A program made the translations under genes and the position numbers. Of a stretch of 64,000 nt of DNA, positions 26,901 to 36,401 are shown piece by piece (positions within the stretch are counted from its first letter, which is position 1; each line of letters opens with the position of its first letter). Location: positions 1 through 64,000 of the forward strand of contig JBLXFD010000022.1 in the NCBI GenBank assembly GCA_048262455.1. The letters are read 5' to 3'. The notes beneath the pieces were generated by a model, which made no database searches, had not been told where the DNA came from, and saw only the letters and a program-made list of their open reading frames with translations. The DNA is from Psychromarinibacter sp048262455. Lineage in GTDB: Bacteria > Pseudomonadota > Alphaproteobacteria > Rhodobacterales > Rhodobacteraceae.

Positions 26901-27298
26901 CCGTTGGCGACGAAGCACTATCGCTGCTGGCGGAGGCAGAGCGGGTGCTGCAGGTGCCGGAACTGGCCTTCCTCTTCGCCCCCAAGGTGCTGTCCGAGGT
27001 GGATGTTTCCGCCGACATGCCGGAGGGGCTGCGGATGCACGGCACCATCGACAAGCTGCTGGTGGGCCCGGACCGGGTGCTGGCGGTGGACTTCAAGACC
27101 AACCGCATCCTGCCCGAGACGCCCGCGCAGGTGCCGGAGGGGCTGTTGCGGCAGATGGCGGCCTACGACGCGGCGCTGCGGCAGATCTACCCGGACAAGC
27201 AGGTGGAAACCGCGATCCTCTGGACCGCCTCGGCGCAGCTCATGCCATTGCCCCACGACATCGTGAGGGCTGTCCTGCAATTCCCGGCTATATCTTGA
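23927..27298 (+). CDS. addA: Double-strand break repair helicase-nuclease AddA
   Basis: A 1123-aa UvrD-type helicase fused to a C-terminal nuclease. Walker A is SANAGSGKTRVL (about residues 23-34), the helicase motif II is VDEAQDTSPAQW near 390, motif III is VGDKKQSIYSFQGAEP, motif VI is YVALTRAE, and the nuclease motif is VLAVDFKTNR near 1050. It pairs with AddB for recombination repair. The start at 23927 is fixed by the ATGA junction; an in-frame extension far upstream lies inside addB and is excluded. Confidence 0.95.
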   Translation: MRLDDATIAQNVAAEPGASTWLSANAGSGKTRVLTDRVARLLLDRVPPQNILCLTYTKAAASEMQNRLFRRLGAWAMKPDGALAQELQVMGETEVGDPARLAEARRLFARAIETPGGLRIQTIHSFCASLLRRFPLEAGVTPAFVEMDDGAARRLREAVVEDLADGGDVGAVDAVAACYNGEDLTALTGELVSRAEDFTRVLTRDEALVLFGLPAGTTRESLLRGCVDGSEAALVAQLKELCRNQTPTYQNFAADLGALDLGAPDDACFQALCGLFLYASGEKEGQSKSVNFPQSNHKKAVEALTPVLPELHAFMDRVAEVRRQENCLRAAERAAALHRFAAAFLPAYEKRKARHGWLDFDDLIRKTRALLTDPAVADWVLFRLDGGLDHILVDEAQDTSPAQWQVIERLAQEFTTGRGARDGVRRTIFVVGDKKQSIYSFQGAEPEEFDRMRDHFRAHAEGAEQPFQRRELEYSFRSSEAVLRLVDTVFTDVPGAEMAMDARHRAFRSALPGRVDLWPPVPKPETPDKPHWYDPMDLQGANHQDVVLARQIAARIARMVGSETIPTPEGTRRPVRAGDILILVRRRSTLFEEIIRACKAANLPVAGADRLKLGGELAVRDLAALLSFLVTPEDDLSLAAALRSPLFGWSEAELHALAAGRGKRRLWPVLRERAAEHPATMAMLSDLLGQTDFLRPYDLIERILSRHDGRRRLLARLGPEAEDGIDSLLTQALGYERMQVPSLTGFLTWLQTEEVEVKRQLDTAGDQIRVMTVHGAKGLESPVVILPDTNKRQQPLRNEVVRLEDGAPVWKAPAAQQPAEMAAAMEALKVRQAAESLRLLYVALTRAETWLIVAAAGDVGKEPADCWHGMVAAGMERLGAARLDTPVGEGLRLAHLDWDAGELKGREAAADVEVTLPDWVDQPVTVDPAPRTVSPSDLGGAKVLGVEGDGDLEAALRRGRQLHLLLELLPAVPPERRGVVGKALLAQSADPAVGDEALSLLAEAERVLQVPELAFLFAPKVLSEVDVSADMPEGLRMHGTIDKLLVGPDRVLAVDFKTNRILPETPAQVPEGLLRQMAAYDAALRQIYPDKQVETAILWTASAQLMPLPHDIVRAVLQFPAIS

Positions 27299-27323
27299 CG
27301 CCCCAGCGGGGCCTCCCTAGGTT
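27295..27323 (+). promoter_or_regulatory. Possible trxA promoter
   Basis: TTGACG (27295-27300) and TAGGTT (27318-27323) are separated by 17 bases and end 37 bases before the trxA ATG. The -35 is strong, the -10 weak. A GCCCC-AGC-GGGGC hairpin lies in the spacer. Confidence 0.35.
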
Positions 27324-27359
27324 CGCCTCCCGACGCATAGCGCACAAGGAGAAGAGCCA

Positions 27360-27680
27360 ATGGCCACCGTTGCCGTCACCGACGACACTTTCGAGACCGA
27401 GGTCGTGAACAGCGACATCCCGGTCGTCGTGGACTTCTGGGCCGAGTGGTGCGGCCCCTGCAAGCAGATCGGCCCGGCGCTGGAAGAGCTGTCGGACGAG
27501 TATGCCGGCAAGGTGAAGATCGCCAAGGTCAATGTCGACGAGAACCCCACCATGCCGGCGCAGCTGGGCATCCGCGGCATCCCCGCGCTGTTCCTGTTCA
27601 AGGACGGCCAGGTGGTGTCGAACAAGACCGGCGCCGCGCCGAAGGCCGCGCTGAAAGGCTGGATCGACGAATCGGTCTGA
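27360..27680 (+). CDS. trxA: Thioredoxin
   Basis: A 106-aa thioredoxin with the redox motif WCGPC (C31, C34) and the conserved cis-proline segment RGIPALFLFK. It is a cytosolic disulfide reductase for ribonucleotide reductase and other targets. It follows addA after 61 bp with its own possible promoter and ends in a strong terminator, so it is probably a separately controlled gene. Confidence 0.96.
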   Translation: MATVAVTDDTFETEVVNSDIPVVVDFWAEWCGPCKQIGPALEELSDEYAGKVKIAKVNVDENPTMPAQLGIRGIPALFLFKDGQVVSNKTGAAPKAALKGWIDESV

Positions 27681-27716
27681 TCCGCATGATTTTCTCGGGC
27701 CCCGGCCCGGACGACA

Positions 27717-27738
27717 GGGCGCCTTCGGGCGCCCTTTT
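27717..27738 (+). terminator. Rho-independent terminator after trxA
   Basis: GGGCGCC (27717-27723), a TTCG tetraloop and GGCGCCC (27728-27734) form a perfect 7-bp stem, followed by TTTT. It lies 37 bases past the trxA stop. Confidence 0.9.
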
Positions 27739-27748
27739 CGTTGCCGGG

Positions 27749-27778
27749 CTTGCCCTCTCCCGCCCCGGCTTCCATATC
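27749..27778 (+). promoter_or_regulatory. Possible heat-shock type promoter of hslV
   Basis: CTTGCC (27749-27754) and CATATC (27773-27778), with an 18-base spacer, resemble the alphaproteobacterial RpoH pattern (CTTG and a CYTAT-like -10). They lie 29 bases before the hslV ATG. The match is partial. Confidence 0.3.
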
Positions 27779-27806
27779 AGGCCCCCACAACACAGGGAGA
27801 CCTTCC

Positions 27807-28373
27807 ATGGCGCATGACGACTTTCCCGGCTGGCACGGCACCACGATCATCGGCGTCCGCAAGGGCGGCAAGGTGGTGGTCGCGGGCGACGGGCAGGTGA
27901 GCCTGGGACAGACGGTCATCAAGGGCACCGCCCGCAAGGTGCGGCGCATCCGGCCGGGCGGGGCCGAGGTTGTCGCGGGTTTTGCCGGGTCCACCGCCGA
28001 CGCCTTCGCGCTGCTGGAACGGCTGGAGGCCAAGCTGGAGGCGACGCCCGGCCAGCTGCAGCGCGCGGCGGTGGAACTGGCCAAGGACTGGCGCACCGAC
28101 AAGTACCTGCAGAAGCTGGAGGCGATGCTGATCGTCACCGACGGCACCGGCCTCTACGTCGTCACCGGCGCCGGCGACGTGCTGGAGCCGGAGCATGACG
28201 TCACCGCCATCGGCTCCGGCGGCAACTACGCGCTGGCGGCGGGGCGGGCGCTGATGGACAGCGACCTTGACGCCGAGGCGATCGCCCGCCGCGCAATGCA
28301 GATCGCGGCGGAGATCTGTGTCTATACCAACGGCAACCTGACGGTGGAGACCATTCAGGAAACCGTGTCGTAG
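27807..28373 (+). CDS. hslV: ATP-dependent protease subunit HslV (ClpQ)
   Basis: A 188-aa proteasome-like threonine protease. The catalytic Thr is expected at T12 after removal of an N-terminal extension (MAHDDFPGWHG), giving a mature start TTIIGVRKGGKVVVAGDGQ. This extension is common in alphaproteobacteria. It works in the cytosol as double hexameric rings with HslU. The partner gene lies 1.4 kb downstream, beyond an opposing amt gene, which also overlaps the hslV 3' end by 19 bp. Confidence 0.95.
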   Translation: MAHDDFPGWHGTTIIGVRKGGKVVVAGDGQVSLGQTVIKGTARKVRRIRPGGAEVVAGFAGSTADAFALLERLEAKLEATPGQLQRAAVELAKDWRTDKYLQKLEAMLIVTDGTGLYVVTGAGDVLEPEHDVTAIGSGGNYALAAGRALMDSDLDAEAIARRAMQIAAEICVYTNGNLTVETIQETVS

Positions 28374-29536
28374 GCCCGTTCGCCGTGGACCGCCAGGTCG
28401 AGGCCGGTGGTTTCGGTCTCGGCGTCCACCCGCATCGGGGTGACGGCACGCACCACCAGGATCAGCACCACGGTCATCACCGCGGTCCAGACCCCGACGA
28501 TCGCCAGCCCGCCCAGCTGCGCCGCCCATGACCCGGCGCCCAGCACCGCGATCATGATGGTGCCGAAGATCCCGCCGACCCCGTGGACCGCGAAGACGTC
28601 CAGGGTGTCGTCGATCTTCAGCCGGTTGCGGATCAGCGACACGGCCTCCTGGCAGAGGATCCCCGCGATGCCGCCGATCACCAGCGCCGCCACGGGGCCG
28701 ACGAAGCCCGAGGCCGGGGTGATCGAGGCGAGGCCGGCGATGGTGCCGGTGACCATGCCCACCAGGCTGGCCTTGCCGAACTTGATCCGCTCCCACAGCG
28801 CCCAGCTGAGCGAGGCGGCCGCCGCCGACAGGTGCGTCACCGTCAGCGCCATGGCCGCGCCGCCGTCGGCCGCCAGCTGGCTGCCGCCGTTGAACCCGAA
28901 CCAGCCGACCCAGAGCATCGCCGCGCCGATCATCACGTAGCCCGGCGCGTGCGGCGGCTTGGTGTTGTCGCGGCGCTTGCCCAGCATCACGGCGAGGATC
29001 AGCGCGGCAAGGCCCGCCGTCTCGTGCACCACGATGCCGCCGGCAAAGTCGCGCACCCCGGTCTCGCCGAAGATGCCGCCGTCGGACAGGAAGCCGCCGC
29101 CCCAGATCCAGTGCACCACCGGCGCGTAGCAGATCAGCATCCACAAGCCCGAGAACAGCAGGACGAAGCCGAAGCCGATCCGTTCCACGTAGGCGCCGAC
29201 GATCAGCGCCGGGGTGATGATGGCAAAGGTCATCTGGAAGGAGAAGAACAGCACCTCCGGCAACGTGCCCGACAGGCTTTCCGCGTCGACCCCGGCAAGG
29301 AACACCCGGCCGAACCCGCCCCAGAACCCGCCCTCGCCCGGACCGAAGGCGATGGAGTAGCCCAGCGCGAACCAGAGCACCGACATCAGGCAGGCGATGG
29401 CGTAGCACTGCATGAAGACGCTCAGCACGTTGCGGGCGCGCACGAGGCCGCCGTAGAAGAGCGCCAGCCCCGGAAGGGTCATGAAGAGGACCAGCGCCGT
29501 GGCGACGATGATCCAGGCGGTATCCGCTGCGTTCAT
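28355..29536 (-). CDS. amt: Ammonium transporter
   Basis: A 392-aa AmtB/Rh family channel with about eleven membrane segments. The start MNAADTAWIIVATALVLFMTLPGLALFYGG follows GGAGGAAC and lacks a separate signal peptide. The pore twin histidines are present: FAGGIVVHETAG and VFAVHGVGGIFG. It takes up ammonium at the inner membrane. No glnK gene is adjacent, unlike the usual glnK-amtB operon. The gene sits antisense between hslV and hslU. The upstream region has a sigma54-like element and an inverted repeat, consistent with nitrogen control. Confidence 0.92.
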   Translation of the reverse strand: MNAADTAWIIVATALVLFMTLPGLALFYGGLVRARNVLSVFMQCYAIACLMSVLWFALGYSIAFGPGEGGFWGGFGRVFLAGVDAESLSGTLPEVLFFSFQMTFAIITPALIVGAYVERIGFGFVLLFSGLWMLICYAPVVHWIWGGGFLSDGGIFGETGVRDFAGGIVVHETAGLAALILAVMLGKRRDNTKPPHAPGYVMIGAAMLWVGWFGFNGGSQLAADGGAAMALTVTHLSAAAASLSWALWERIKFGKASLVGMVTGTIAGLASITPASGFVGPVAALVIGGIAGILCQEAVSLIRNRLKIDDTLDVFAVHGVGGIFGTIMIAVLGAGSWAAQLGGLAIVGVWTAVMTVVLILVVRAVTPMRVDAETETTGLDLAVHGERAYDTVS

Positions 29537-29604
29537 TGATGTTCCTCCTATCGATCCCCACGGGCGGTAGAGAGGCGGAAGCGCGATGAAAAGCCGGGCG
29601 TGCT

Positions 29605-29634
29605 GCGCAATAAGCAGGCATTTCGCCATTGCGC
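29605..29634 (-). promoter_or_regulatory. Sigma54-like promoter inside an inverted repeat, upstream of amt
   Basis: Reading toward amt, TGGCGAAATGCCTGCT (29628-29613) carries the invariant GG and GC dinucleotides ten bases apart and matches most outer bases of the sigma54 consensus. It is flanked by GCGCAAT (29605-29611) and ATTGCGC (29628-29634), a perfect 7-bp inverted repeat. The predicted start would give a leader of about 65 bases. Confidence 0.4.
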
Positions 29635-29747
29635 GATGTGTGGGCGATATACCGGGCGCGTGCCCATGGATTGGGCAGTTGACGAAAAGGGGTTGCGTTC
29701 TGTCCCCGAGCCCATAGCTCAGCATGGCACTCCAGACGAGGAACCAG

Positions 29748-31055
<1,308 letters not shown>

Positions 31056-31110
31056 CGCGGAGGGGCAAAGCACGGTAACCATGGGATGAATTCCCATTGG
31101 GATACCGCCC

Positions 31111-32199
31111 GTGCGCAACCTCGTCCTCCTCGTCTTCATGATCGTGCTTACGGGCTGCGCATCGCGGCCCGTGTTGCTGTTCGCCCCGGACCGGGTGGCG
31201 GACCTTCCGACCCGCACCGTCTTCGTCGCCACCAGCCGGGCGGTGAAGGGCAACACCTTCGGCATCGGCCGCTCGCCAGAGCCGATCTTCCTGCGCTACG
31301 ACCTGTCCGTGCCCCCGAGCCGGCCCAAGGGCGACCTGCCCTCGGCGCGGCGTGACATCGACCCCGCCACCCATTTCATCGGCAAGGCGCGCAAGGTCTA
31401 CCCGACGAACCGCGATTTCCGCGCCGAGCTGAACGCCGCGCTCCTGCGGCGCGAGGCGGGGCACCGGGAGGCGGTGATCTACGTCCACGGCTTCAACAAC
31501 ACCTTCGACGAGGGGGTGCTGCGGATCGCCCAACTGACCGAGGATTTCCAGATGCCCGGCGTCGCCGTGCATTATTCCTGGCCCAGCGCCGGCAGCGTCT
31601 TTGGCTATGCCTACGACCGCGACAGCGTGCTTTATTCCCGCGACGGGCTGTCCCAGCTGATTGACGAGGTGCGCGCGGCGGGGGCGCGGACGGTGGTGAT
31701 CGTGGCCCACTCCGTCGGCTCGCACCTTGTGATGGAGGCGCTGCGCCAGCGCTCGCTGGAAAAGCCGGGCTCTGTCGTGGATGACGTGCAGGGCGTGGTG
31801 CTGATCTCGCCCGACATCGACGTGCAGGTCTTCCGCTCGCAGGTGCTGCGGATCGGCAAGCTGCCTTCGCCCTTCGCGATCTTCGTGTCCAAGCGCGACA
31901 GGGCGCTGAACCTGTCGGCCCTTGTGACCGGCCAGCGCGACCGGCTGGGCACGGTCAGCGCCGAGACCGTGGCCGACCTGGAGGTGACGCTGATCGACGT
32001 CAGCAACTTCTCCGACGGGTCCAGCCACTTCACCGCCGCGACCTCGCCCACGCTGCTGGCGATCTTCGACCGCGCCGCCGCCTTCAACCGCGCCTTCAGC
32101 GGCGATAGCGCCGGGCGCGCCGGCCTGCTGCCGGGCACCGTGCTTCGGGTCCGCAACGCCACGCAAGTGGTGCTGTTCCCGGCTGCCATCCAGCGCTGA
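31111..32199 (+). CDS. Lipoprotein alpha/beta hydrolase, DUF900 type
   Basis: A 362-aa protein with a lipoprotein signal (MRNLVLLVFMIVLTGC, lipobox LTGC, C16), so anchored in the envelope. The hydrolase core has YVHGFNNTFDEG (oxyanion region), the nucleophile elbow VAHSVGSH (about S200) and a later ISPDIDV segment with the likely acid residue. DUF900 enzymes are esterase- or lipase-like with unknown substrates. The start codon is GTG. The gene follows hslU by 55 bp; a functional link is not evident. Confidence 0.75.
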   Translation: MRNLVLLVFMIVLTGCASRPVLLFAPDRVADLPTRTVFVATSRAVKGNTFGIGRSPEPIFLRYDLSVPPSRPKGDLPSARRDIDPATHFIGKARKVYPTNRDFRAELNAALLRREAGHREAVIYVHGFNNTFDEGVLRIAQLTEDFQMPGVAVHYSWPSAGSVFGYAYDRDSVLYSRDGLSQLIDEVRAAGARTVVIVAHSVGSHLVMEALRQRSLEKPGSVVDDVQGVVLISPDIDVQVFRSQVLRIGKLPSPFAIFVSKRDRALNLSALVTGQRDRLGTVSAETVADLEVTLIDVSNFSDGSSHFTAATSPTLLAIFDRAAAFNRAFSGDSAGRAGLLPGTVLRVRNATQVVLFPAAIQR

Positions 32200-32242
32200 C
32201 GTTTCCGCTTTCCTTCCGGTCGCCGCAGCGCGATCAGGTGTC

Positions 32243-33466
32243 ATGGGTATAACGAGTTTCCTGCGCGACAACGCGCCCTTCCTGCTGGCCGGCGCGGTGC
32301 TGTCGTTCTGCTCCAGCTTCGGCCAGACCTTCTTCATCTCGATCTTCGCGGGCAACATCCGGGCCGAGTTCGGTCTGGGCCATGGCGGCTGGGGCGCGAT
32401 CTATACCGCGGGCACCCTCGCCTCGGCGGTGGTGATGCTCTGGGCGGGCGGGTTGACCGACAGGTTCCGGGTGCGGGCGCTGGGGCCGGCGATGCTGGCG
32501 CTGCTGGTGCTGGCCTGCCTTGTCATGGCGGCGGCGCCAGCGGCCTGGGTGCTGGTGCCGGCGGTCTTCCTTCTGCGCTTCCTCGGGCAGGGCATGATGA
32601 GCCACATCGCCTATGTCGCCATGGCGCGCTGGTTCGTCGCCACCCGGGGCCGCGCGGTGGCGGTGGCGGCGCTGGGCTTCTCGCTGGGCGAGGCGGTGCT
32701 GCCGCTGACCTTCGTCGCGCTGATGGAGATCTGGAACTGGCGCGTGCTGTGGCTGCTGGCCGCGCTGCTGCCGCTGGCCGCGATCCCCCTGCTGCGCAAG
32801 CTGCTGACGCTGGAGCGGACGCCGCAATCCGTGGCCGCAGAGACCCCATCGCCGGGGATGCAGGGCCGCTACTGGACCCGCGCCGATGCACTGCGCCACC
32901 CGGTGTTCTGGCTGATCCTTCCGGTGCTGCTGGGCGCGCCCGCCTTCGGCACCGCCTTCCTGTTCCAGCAGGTGCACCTGGCCACGGTGAAGGGCTGGGC
33001 GCATGTGGAATTGGTGGCGCTGTTCCCGATCTACACGGTCACCGCCATCGGCGCGGTCTTTGCCGCCGGGGCGCTGATGGACCGTGTGGGGGCGACCCGG
33101 CTGCTGCCGGTCTACCAGCTGCCGCTGGTGCTGTTCTTCCTGGCGATGCCGCTGGTGGAGCGTCCCGCCGCCGCCGGTGTGGTGATGGTGCTGTTCGGCC
33201 TGACCCAGGGCGCGCAAAACCCCATCGCCACCGGCATCGGCGCAGAGCTGTACGGCACCCGGCACCTCGGCTCGATCAAGGCCGCGTTGACGGCGGTGAT
33301 GGTTCTGGGTTCGGCGCTGGGGCCGGGGCTGACCGGCTGGGCCATCGACCGGGGCGTCAGTTTCCCGGCGCAGATGCCATGGATCGCGGGATATCTTCTG
33401 GCCGCCTCTGCGCTGGCCGGGCTGGCGGTGACGCTGGCGCGGCGGCGGTCAGCGGCGGCGGCGTAG
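32243..33466 (+). CDS. Major facilitator superfamily transporter
   Basis: A 407-aa polytopic membrane protein with about twelve helices in two six-helix halves, separated by a cytosolic loop around residues 190-215 (LERTPQSVAAETPSPGM). The MFS signature GGLTDRFRVRALGP lies between helices 2 and 3, and GALMDRVGATRLLP is its repeat in the second half. Substrate unknown. The 3' end overlaps the opposing smr gene by 18 bp. Confidence 0.78.
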   Translation: MGITSFLRDNAPFLLAGAVLSFCSSFGQTFFISIFAGNIRAEFGLGHGGWGAIYTAGTLASAVVMLWAGGLTDRFRVRALGPAMLALLVLACLVMAAAPAAWVLVPAVFLLRFLGQGMMSHIAYVAMARWFVATRGRAVAVAALGFSLGEAVLPLTFVALMEIWNWRVLWLLAALLPLAAIPLLRKLLTLERTPQSVAAETPSPGMQGRYWTRADALRHPVFWLILPVLLGAPAFGTAFLFQQVHLATVKGWAHVELVALFPIYTVTAIGAVFAAGALMDRVGATRLLPVYQLPLVLFFLAMPLVERPAAAGVVMVLFGLTQGAQNPIATGIGAELYGTRHLGSIKAALTAVMVLGSALGPGLTGWAIDRGVSFPAQMPWIAGYLLAASALAGLAVTLARRRSAAAA

Positions 33467-34054
33467 GTAGACGTAGTAGGCGCCGGTGCCCCCGTGGCGC
33501 AGGTGCGCCTCTGACACCTGAAGCACGGCGGCACTTAAGGGCGGCTGCTGCAGCCAGGCCGGCACCTGCCGCTTCAGGATCCCGCGGCGGGGCGGCATCG
33601 GCCCCGGCCCTTCCTCGCCCCGCCCCTTGCCGGTGATCACCAGCACCAGCCGCAGCTGCCGCGCATGAGCGTCGAGGATGAAGCGGGTCAGCGCCGGGTG
33701 CGCGCGGTCCAGCGTCATGCCGTGCAGGTCGATCCGCGCCTCCGGCTTCAGCTTGCCGCGCTTCATGCGGGTGAAGTTCTTGCGGTCCATGTTCAGCGGC
33801 GCGGCGTCCAGTCGCGCGCCGACCGGGGGCTGCAGGTTATGGGCGGGGGCGGTGTCGCCGGTGCGCTCGCCTACCCGGAAGGGCGCGAGGGGCGCGCGTT
33901 CCGGCGGGCGCGGGGCAGGCGGCTTGGGCAGGCTGGGTTCCTCGGGGGGTGGCGCGGCGCGGCGCTGCGGGTGCAGCGGCACCGTCCGCTCGGCGACCCG
34001 GTTCCATAGCGCCTTTTCCTCTGCCGTCAGGCCGCGCGTGCGGCGGCCCTTCAT
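33449..34054 (-). CDS. Smr domain protein
   Basis: A 201-aa protein. A basic, proline-rich N-terminal half (about residues 20-75) precedes a C-terminal Smr domain, with LDLHG-like RIDLHGMTLDRAHPALTRFI near residue 108 and the VITGKGRG loop near 138. Smr domains are often nicking endonucleases or RNA-processing modules. The start overlaps the mltA stop (ATGA), part of the smr-mltA-Tim44 string conserved near alphaproteobacterial origins. Confidence 0.85.
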   Translation of the reverse strand: MKGRRTRGLTAEEKALWNRVAERTVPLHPQRRAAPPPEEPSLPKPPAPRPPERAPLAPFRVGERTGDTAPAHNLQPPVGARLDAAPLNMDRKNFTRMKRGKLKPEARIDLHGMTLDRAHPALTRFILDAHARQLRLVLVITGKGRGEEGPGPMPPRRGILKRQVPAWLQQPPLSAAVLQVSEAHLRHGGTGAYYVYLRRRR

Positions 34055-35085
34055 CCCGCCCCCTCTGCGGCCAGCGCATAGGCGCGCTGGATCGGCATCA
34101 GCACCACCATCCGTCCGCTGTCGCGGGTGCGCCCCGCCGCCAGCCCGGCCGCGTCGCCGGTGCCAAAGAAGATATCCGCCCGCTGCGCCCCCTTGATGGC
34201 CGACCCGGTGTCCTGCGCCACCATCAGCCGCCGCATGGGGGTGTCGCCGCCCTTCTCTATCCAGACCGGCGCGCCCAGCGGCACATAGGCGGGATCGACG
34301 GCGATCGACCGCAGCGCGGTGATCGAACGGTTCATCGCCCCGAGCGGCCCCTTGTGCGGGGGAACCTGGCTGACCTCGCGGAAGAACACGTAGGAGGGGT
34401 TCAGACGCAGCAGCTTGGCCCCCTCGACGGGATGCCGCTTTACCCAGGATTGGATCACCTGCGCCGAGACCTGGTGCGGCTCGAAGATCCCGCGCTGCAC
34501 GAGGATCTGCCCCACGGACTGGTAGTTGTGCCCGTTCTTGCCGCCGTAGCCCACGCGCAGCAGGTCGCCGTTCTCGAACCGCACCCGGCCGGAGCCCTGG
34601 ATATGCAGGAAGAAGACGTCGACCGGGTCGTCGATATAGGCGATCTCCAGCCCCTTGCCGTCCAGCACCCCGTCCTCCTCGATCTCGCGGCGGGTGTAGT
34701 AGAGCTGGCCGTTCAGCTCTGCCGGCTTGCGGTACAGCGGGTAGCGGTAGCGGGGGGTCCAGACCGGGGAGCCGCGCAGTTCAGGCTCGAAATAGCCGGT
34801 GAACAGGGGGGCGGTGTGATCGTGGATCAGCACGGGGCGGAAGAACAGCTCGAAGAAGGTGCGGGCGTTCTTCTGGTTGGTGGCAAGGGCGCAAAGCGAC
34901 AGCCAGTCGGGATCGCGCATGTCCGGGCAGGTTTCCTTGAACACCTCGAGGGCGCGGGATTGGTCGTCATGTTCCCAGCCGCGCAGCTCGTCGAAATCGA
35001 GGACGGTATAGTTCGGCCCCTCCGCCGCGACCTGACCCGCGGCAAGCACCGCGGCGGTGGCCAGGGCGAGGAGCCGCCGGGTCAT
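34051..35085 (-). CDS. mltA: Membrane-bound lytic murein transglycosylase A
   Basis: A 344-aa exported enzyme with a signal peptide (MTRRLLALATAAVLAAGQVAA). It lacks a lipobox, so it may be periplasmic rather than lipid-anchored. The MltA core and 3D domain are visible: FTGYFEPELRGS, FFLHIQGSGRVRFENG, LRVGYGGKNGHNYQSVG, and the catalytic-region Asp in MVAQDTGSAIKGAQRADIFFG. It cleaves peptidoglycan to 1,6-anhydroMurNAc products, potential input for the AmgK/MurU route. Confidence 0.92.
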   Translation of the reverse strand: MTRRLLALATAAVLAAGQVAAEGPNYTVLDFDELRGWEHDDQSRALEVFKETCPDMRDPDWLSLCALATNQKNARTFFELFFRPVLIHDHTAPLFTGYFEPELRGSPVWTPRYRYPLYRKPAELNGQLYYTRREIEEDGVLDGKGLEIAYIDDPVDVFFLHIQGSGRVRFENGDLLRVGYGGKNGHNYQSVGQILVQRGIFEPHQVSAQVIQSWVKRHPVEGAKLLRLNPSYVFFREVSQVPPHKGPLGAMNRSITALRSIAVDPAYVPLGAPVWIEKGGDTPMRRLMVAQDTGSAIKGAQRADIFFGTGDAAGLAAGRTRDSGRMVVLMPIQRAYALAAEGAG

Positions 35086-35741
35086 TCCCCGGTCGCGACC
35101 AGCTTCCAGTTGGGATCGTCCATGCCCATCACGCGGGCGAACGTCCAGCTGTCGCGCTGGCGCTTGATCTTGGTGGCGTCGCCTTCGATGATCTCGCCGG
35201 CCGCGTTGCGGACCACCGAGGTCAGCTCTCCCACGAAACGCACGGTGATCTCGCCATGCTGGGTGTCGCGGTCGAAGGTGGCGTCGGTCAGGGTAACCTC
35301 GCGCACGCCGACAAAGTTCGCCTCGATGGTCAGCCCCTGGTCCTCGCGCTCGCCGATCACGTCGACGAAGGTCTGGTAGACCTCGGGATCGAGGAAGGGG
35401 GCGACCTGGTCGATCTCGCCCCGCTCGAAGGCCATCAGGATCATCTCGTAGGCGCCGCGGGCACCCTGCAGGAACTCGTTCACCGAGAAACCCGGCTCCA
35501 CCAGCTTCATCGCGGCCAGCGCGTGGGCGGCGTCGCTGCCGTCGGCCACGTGGTCGGTGATGTCGCGGTCAGGCCCGCCCTCGATCACCTCGAGGTCGGG
35601 ACCGCGCCGGCGCGCCTGCTCTGGCGCCGCGATAGGCGGTTTCTCGAACCCCTCGCGGGTGCCGAGGACGTTGCGCAGACGGAGGATCAGGAACACCGCA
35701 ATGCCGGCCAGAACCAATAGCTGAATGATCGCGGAGCTCAT
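35082..35741 (-). CDS. Tim44/TimA family protein
   Basis: A 219-aa protein with an N-terminal membrane anchor (SSAIIQLLVLAGIAVFLILRL) and a C-terminal Tim44-like domain (about 75-215, including FSVNEFLQGARGAYEMILMAFERGEIDQVAPFLDPEVYQTF and WTFARVMGMDDPNWKLVATGE split by strands). The bacterial homologue of mitochondrial Tim44 is inner-membrane anchored; its exact job is unclear, perhaps protein insertion. Start 35741 follows AGAGGT. It is coupled to mltA by ATGA and divergent from fxsA. Confidence 0.85.
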   Translation of the reverse strand: MSSAIIQLLVLAGIAVFLILRLRNVLGTREGFEKPPIAAPEQARRRGPDLEVIEGGPDRDITDHVADGSDAAHALAAMKLVEPGFSVNEFLQGARGAYEMILMAFERGEIDQVAPFLDPEVYQTFVDVIGEREDQGLTIEANFVGVREVTLTDATFDRDTQHGEITVRFVGELTSVVRNAAGEIIEGDATKIKRQRDSWTFARVMGMDDPNWKLVATGE

Positions 35742-35851
35742 CTTACCTCTTTCATCGGGAAGGGCCGGTAGAATTCGGCCCCTGCGGCACATATGTAGGC
35801 GCTGGTGGGGGTCAAGTCCACCGCACCCAAAGCGTCTTGCACGAGGTAGTC

Positions 35852-36343
35852 ATGTGGCTTTTTGCCCTATTCGTCGCGGTTCCGCTGATCGAGATCGCGT
35901 TGTTCATCCAGGTGGGCGGGCTGATCGGCCTGTGGCCGACCCTTGGCATTGTCGTGGTGACGGCGATCCTGGGCACCTGGCTGGTGAAACAGCAGGGGCG
36001 TCTGGCGCTCGGCCAGCTGCGGGGATCGCTGCGTGACCTGCGCGATCCGTCAGAGCCCCTGGCCCATGGCGCGATGATCCTCGTCTCCGGCGCGATGCTG
36101 CTGACGCCGGGGTTCTTCACCGACGCGGTGGGTTTCCTGCTGCTGGTGCCGCAGGTGCGCAGCGTCGTGTTCCGCGAGCTGCGCCAGCGCATCAAGGTGC
36201 AGCGGTTCGAGATGGGGCGTCCCCCCTCCGGCCCGCCGCCGCGGCACGATTTCGACCTGGAGGGAGAGGTTGTGCAGGACGAGACGGACCAGCCGCCGCC
36301 GCCGCGCGCCACCCCCGGCAGCTCTGGCTGGACTCGGCATTGA
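35852..36343 (+). CDS. fxsA: FxsA family membrane protein
   Basis: A 163-aa inner-membrane protein with four hydrophobic segments at its N-terminal 110 residues (MWLFALFVAVPLIEIALFIQ, WPTLGIVVVTAILGTWL, AMILVSGAMLLTPGFFTDAVG) and a proline-rich hydrophilic tail. FxsA relieves exclusion of phage T7 by the F plasmid in E. coli; its native role is unknown. GAGGT precedes the ATG at 35852; a TTG at 35837 is the alternative. Confidence 0.85.
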   Translation: MWLFALFVAVPLIEIALFIQVGGLIGLWPTLGIVVVTAILGTWLVKQQGRLALGQLRGSLRDLRDPSEPLAHGAMILVSGAMLLTPGFFTDAVGFLLLVPQVRSVVFRELRQRIKVQRFEMGRPPSGPPPRHDFDLEGEVVQDETDQPPPPRATPGSSGWTRH

Positions 36344-36401
36344 GGCCGCCCGGGCTTGCTGATAAAGGGCCTTGATCCGAGAGTTACCGCAGGAGGAGAG
36401 C

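Noticed and set aside
27300..27312. GCCCC-AGC-GGGGC hairpin as an addA terminator
   Set aside because: Short stem without a T-run, and it lies in the spacer of a possible trxA promoter.
31078..31102. ATGGGA-TGAAT-TCCCAT inverted repeat before the DUF900 gene
   Set aside because: Six-base arms with a 5-base spacer are expected by chance, and no regulator is nearby.
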